From Gelidibacter algens (lineage in GTDB: Bacteria > Bacteroidota > Bacteroidia > Flavobacteriales > Flavobacteriaceae): a stretch of DNA of 34,795 bases. Both the position numbers and the translations under genes were made by a program. Shown here in pieces: positions 34,151 through 34,795 of this stretch. The first letter of the stretch is position 1; every line of letters starts with the position of its first letter. The stretch covers positions 1 through 34,795 of the forward strand of contig NZ_LZRN01000043.1 in NCBI RefSeq assembly GCF_001678675.1, written 5' to 3'. Below the pieces are notes generated by a model. It ran no database searches, was not told the DNA's origin, and was given only the letters and a program-made list of their open reading frames with translations.

Positions 34151-34171
34151 AAGTTACCAAAATGATAACTT
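34151..34171. promoter_or_regulatory. Candidate HigA operator
   Basis: AAGTTA, nine bases, TAACTT: a perfect 6-bp inverted repeat 7 bases upstream of the -7 box of unit 2. A repressor bound here would cover the core promoter, as expected for autoregulated toxin-antitoxin operons. Confidence 0.5.
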
Positions 34172-34193
34172 CTGTATTTTTTTTCAGCATTAT

Positions 34194-34326
34194 GGGCAAC
34201 GTTTATGTGTATGGACCGTTGCGTGTCTCACACACGAACCAATCCAAATATAGATAAACTTTGGGATTTTCCATTAATGTTCCAAAAAAAGCACTGACCC
34301 AGCAATGGTCTATACACGGTGTTAGC
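34194..34326. repeat. Hairpin element, copy A (complete)
   Basis: Arms GTGTATGGACCGTTGC (34207-34222) and GCAATGGTCTATACAC (34302-34317) pair at 14 of 16 positions, with G-T wobbles at positions 7 and 12, the same positions as in copy B. The outer ends are GGGCAACGTTT and GGTGTTAGC. The inner motif is ACACACGAACC. It lies just upstream of the promoter of higBA unit 2. Confidence 0.7.
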
Positions 34327-34795
34327 ACACGGTTTATTCTTTCCTTCGCTATTATTTTTTAACTACAGAATAAAATCCGAGATAATTTTGTTTAAAATTC
34401 CAGGTTAATTATTTCCTTATAAATTCCGTTGCCATTATTCGCAATGAGTTTTAAAATAATTTTTTCAGATTGTAAGGAAGGAAAAAGTTTCGGTTTCGCA
34501 CTTAAAAAACCAAAAAAAATTTCGGTTCCTTCTCCGCAGTTTTTTTCCGTTAGATTTGATTTCCGCGTATACTTTCTAATAAAATTTTGCCGAAACTTTG
34601 GTCAAGCACTGGTTTTTCAAGTGATGGGATTTATTATTGGAAGGCCAAGAAATAAATTTTCACAAGAGTAATAATTCCGCCGTTTTGGTTTTTCCGTATC
34701 TATTATAATTTCGGTGTGGTTTTTCAGTTTCTGCTCTTAAAAATCAGAAGATTTTGTTGTTTATCTGTGTTTTCTGGAGCAGACAACTGTGTGCT
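34327..34795. other. Gene-free right edge
   Basis: 469 A/T-rich bases after hairpin copy A. The longest frame (34429-34671, plus strand) starts at a non-canonical position and has a low-complexity Lys/Phe-rich product with no motif. The reverse strand is closed by many stops. I see no supported gene. It may be the beginning of a further cassette or a decayed one. Confidence 0.4.

Noticed and set aside
32511-34326. CRISPR array
   Set aside because: The repeats are about 130 bases, imperfect, and separated by genes; there are no regularly spaced short direct repeats and no cas genes.
34429-34671. An 80-codon plus-strand frame at the right edge
   Set aside because: Low-complexity Lys/Phe-rich product without motifs; it looks like chance openness in AT-rich DNA.

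Overview
The window looks like a chromosomal piece of a low-GC member of the Bacteroidota, most likely a marine-type Flavobacteriaceae. The evidence is a type IX secretion sorting tail, a TonB-dependent receptor with a carboxypeptidase-like N-terminal domain, an HYC_CC_PP-type protein ahead of a Cus/Czc efflux pump, and several TAnnTTTG -7 promoter boxes. No rRNA, tRNA, CRISPR array, intact insertion sequence or prophage gene was seen.

Left part (1-10.4 kb): a broken REP-associated transposase with its palindrome; a copper/silver RND efflux operon on the minus strand (HYC_CC_PP protein, cusA, cusC); a small coiled-coil lipoprotein and a minimal MscS channel on the plus strand; then a flavodoxin-type oxidoreductase convergent with a KefB/KefC-type cation:proton antiporter.

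Middle (10.4-24 kb): a membrane glycosyltransferase, a HipA-like kinase/DUF3037 pair, an arsR-arsM operon, and ordinary single genes (GNAT acetyltransferase, amine oxidase, MscS channel, DHA2 drug exporter, RluA-type pseudouridine synthase, a Cys/Met-type PLP enzyme). It ends with a FAD monooxygenase that carries an N-terminal DnaJ-like zinc finger.

Right part (24-34.8 kb): a T9SS-exported protein, a decayed DUF3592-like gene, an S41 peptidase, a chromate transporter broken by one frameshift, and a three-gene outer-membrane operon (Cys/His-rich membrane protein, TonB receptor, lipoprotein). The last 2.3 kb holds two HigBA-type toxin-antitoxin units separated and bounded by related, about 130-bp hairpin elements. 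The arms of two copies differ in sequence but keep their pairing. This cassette-like array is the most unusual structure in the window.

Taken together the region is an accessory, stress and metal-resistance block: Cu/Ag efflux, arsenic methylation, chromate export, drug efflux and osmotic channels. It shows clear signs of rearrangement and decay: a RAYT remnant, two frameshifted genes, a 5'-truncated toxin and repeated intergenic elements. All functional calls come from reading motifs by eye; no database search was run.
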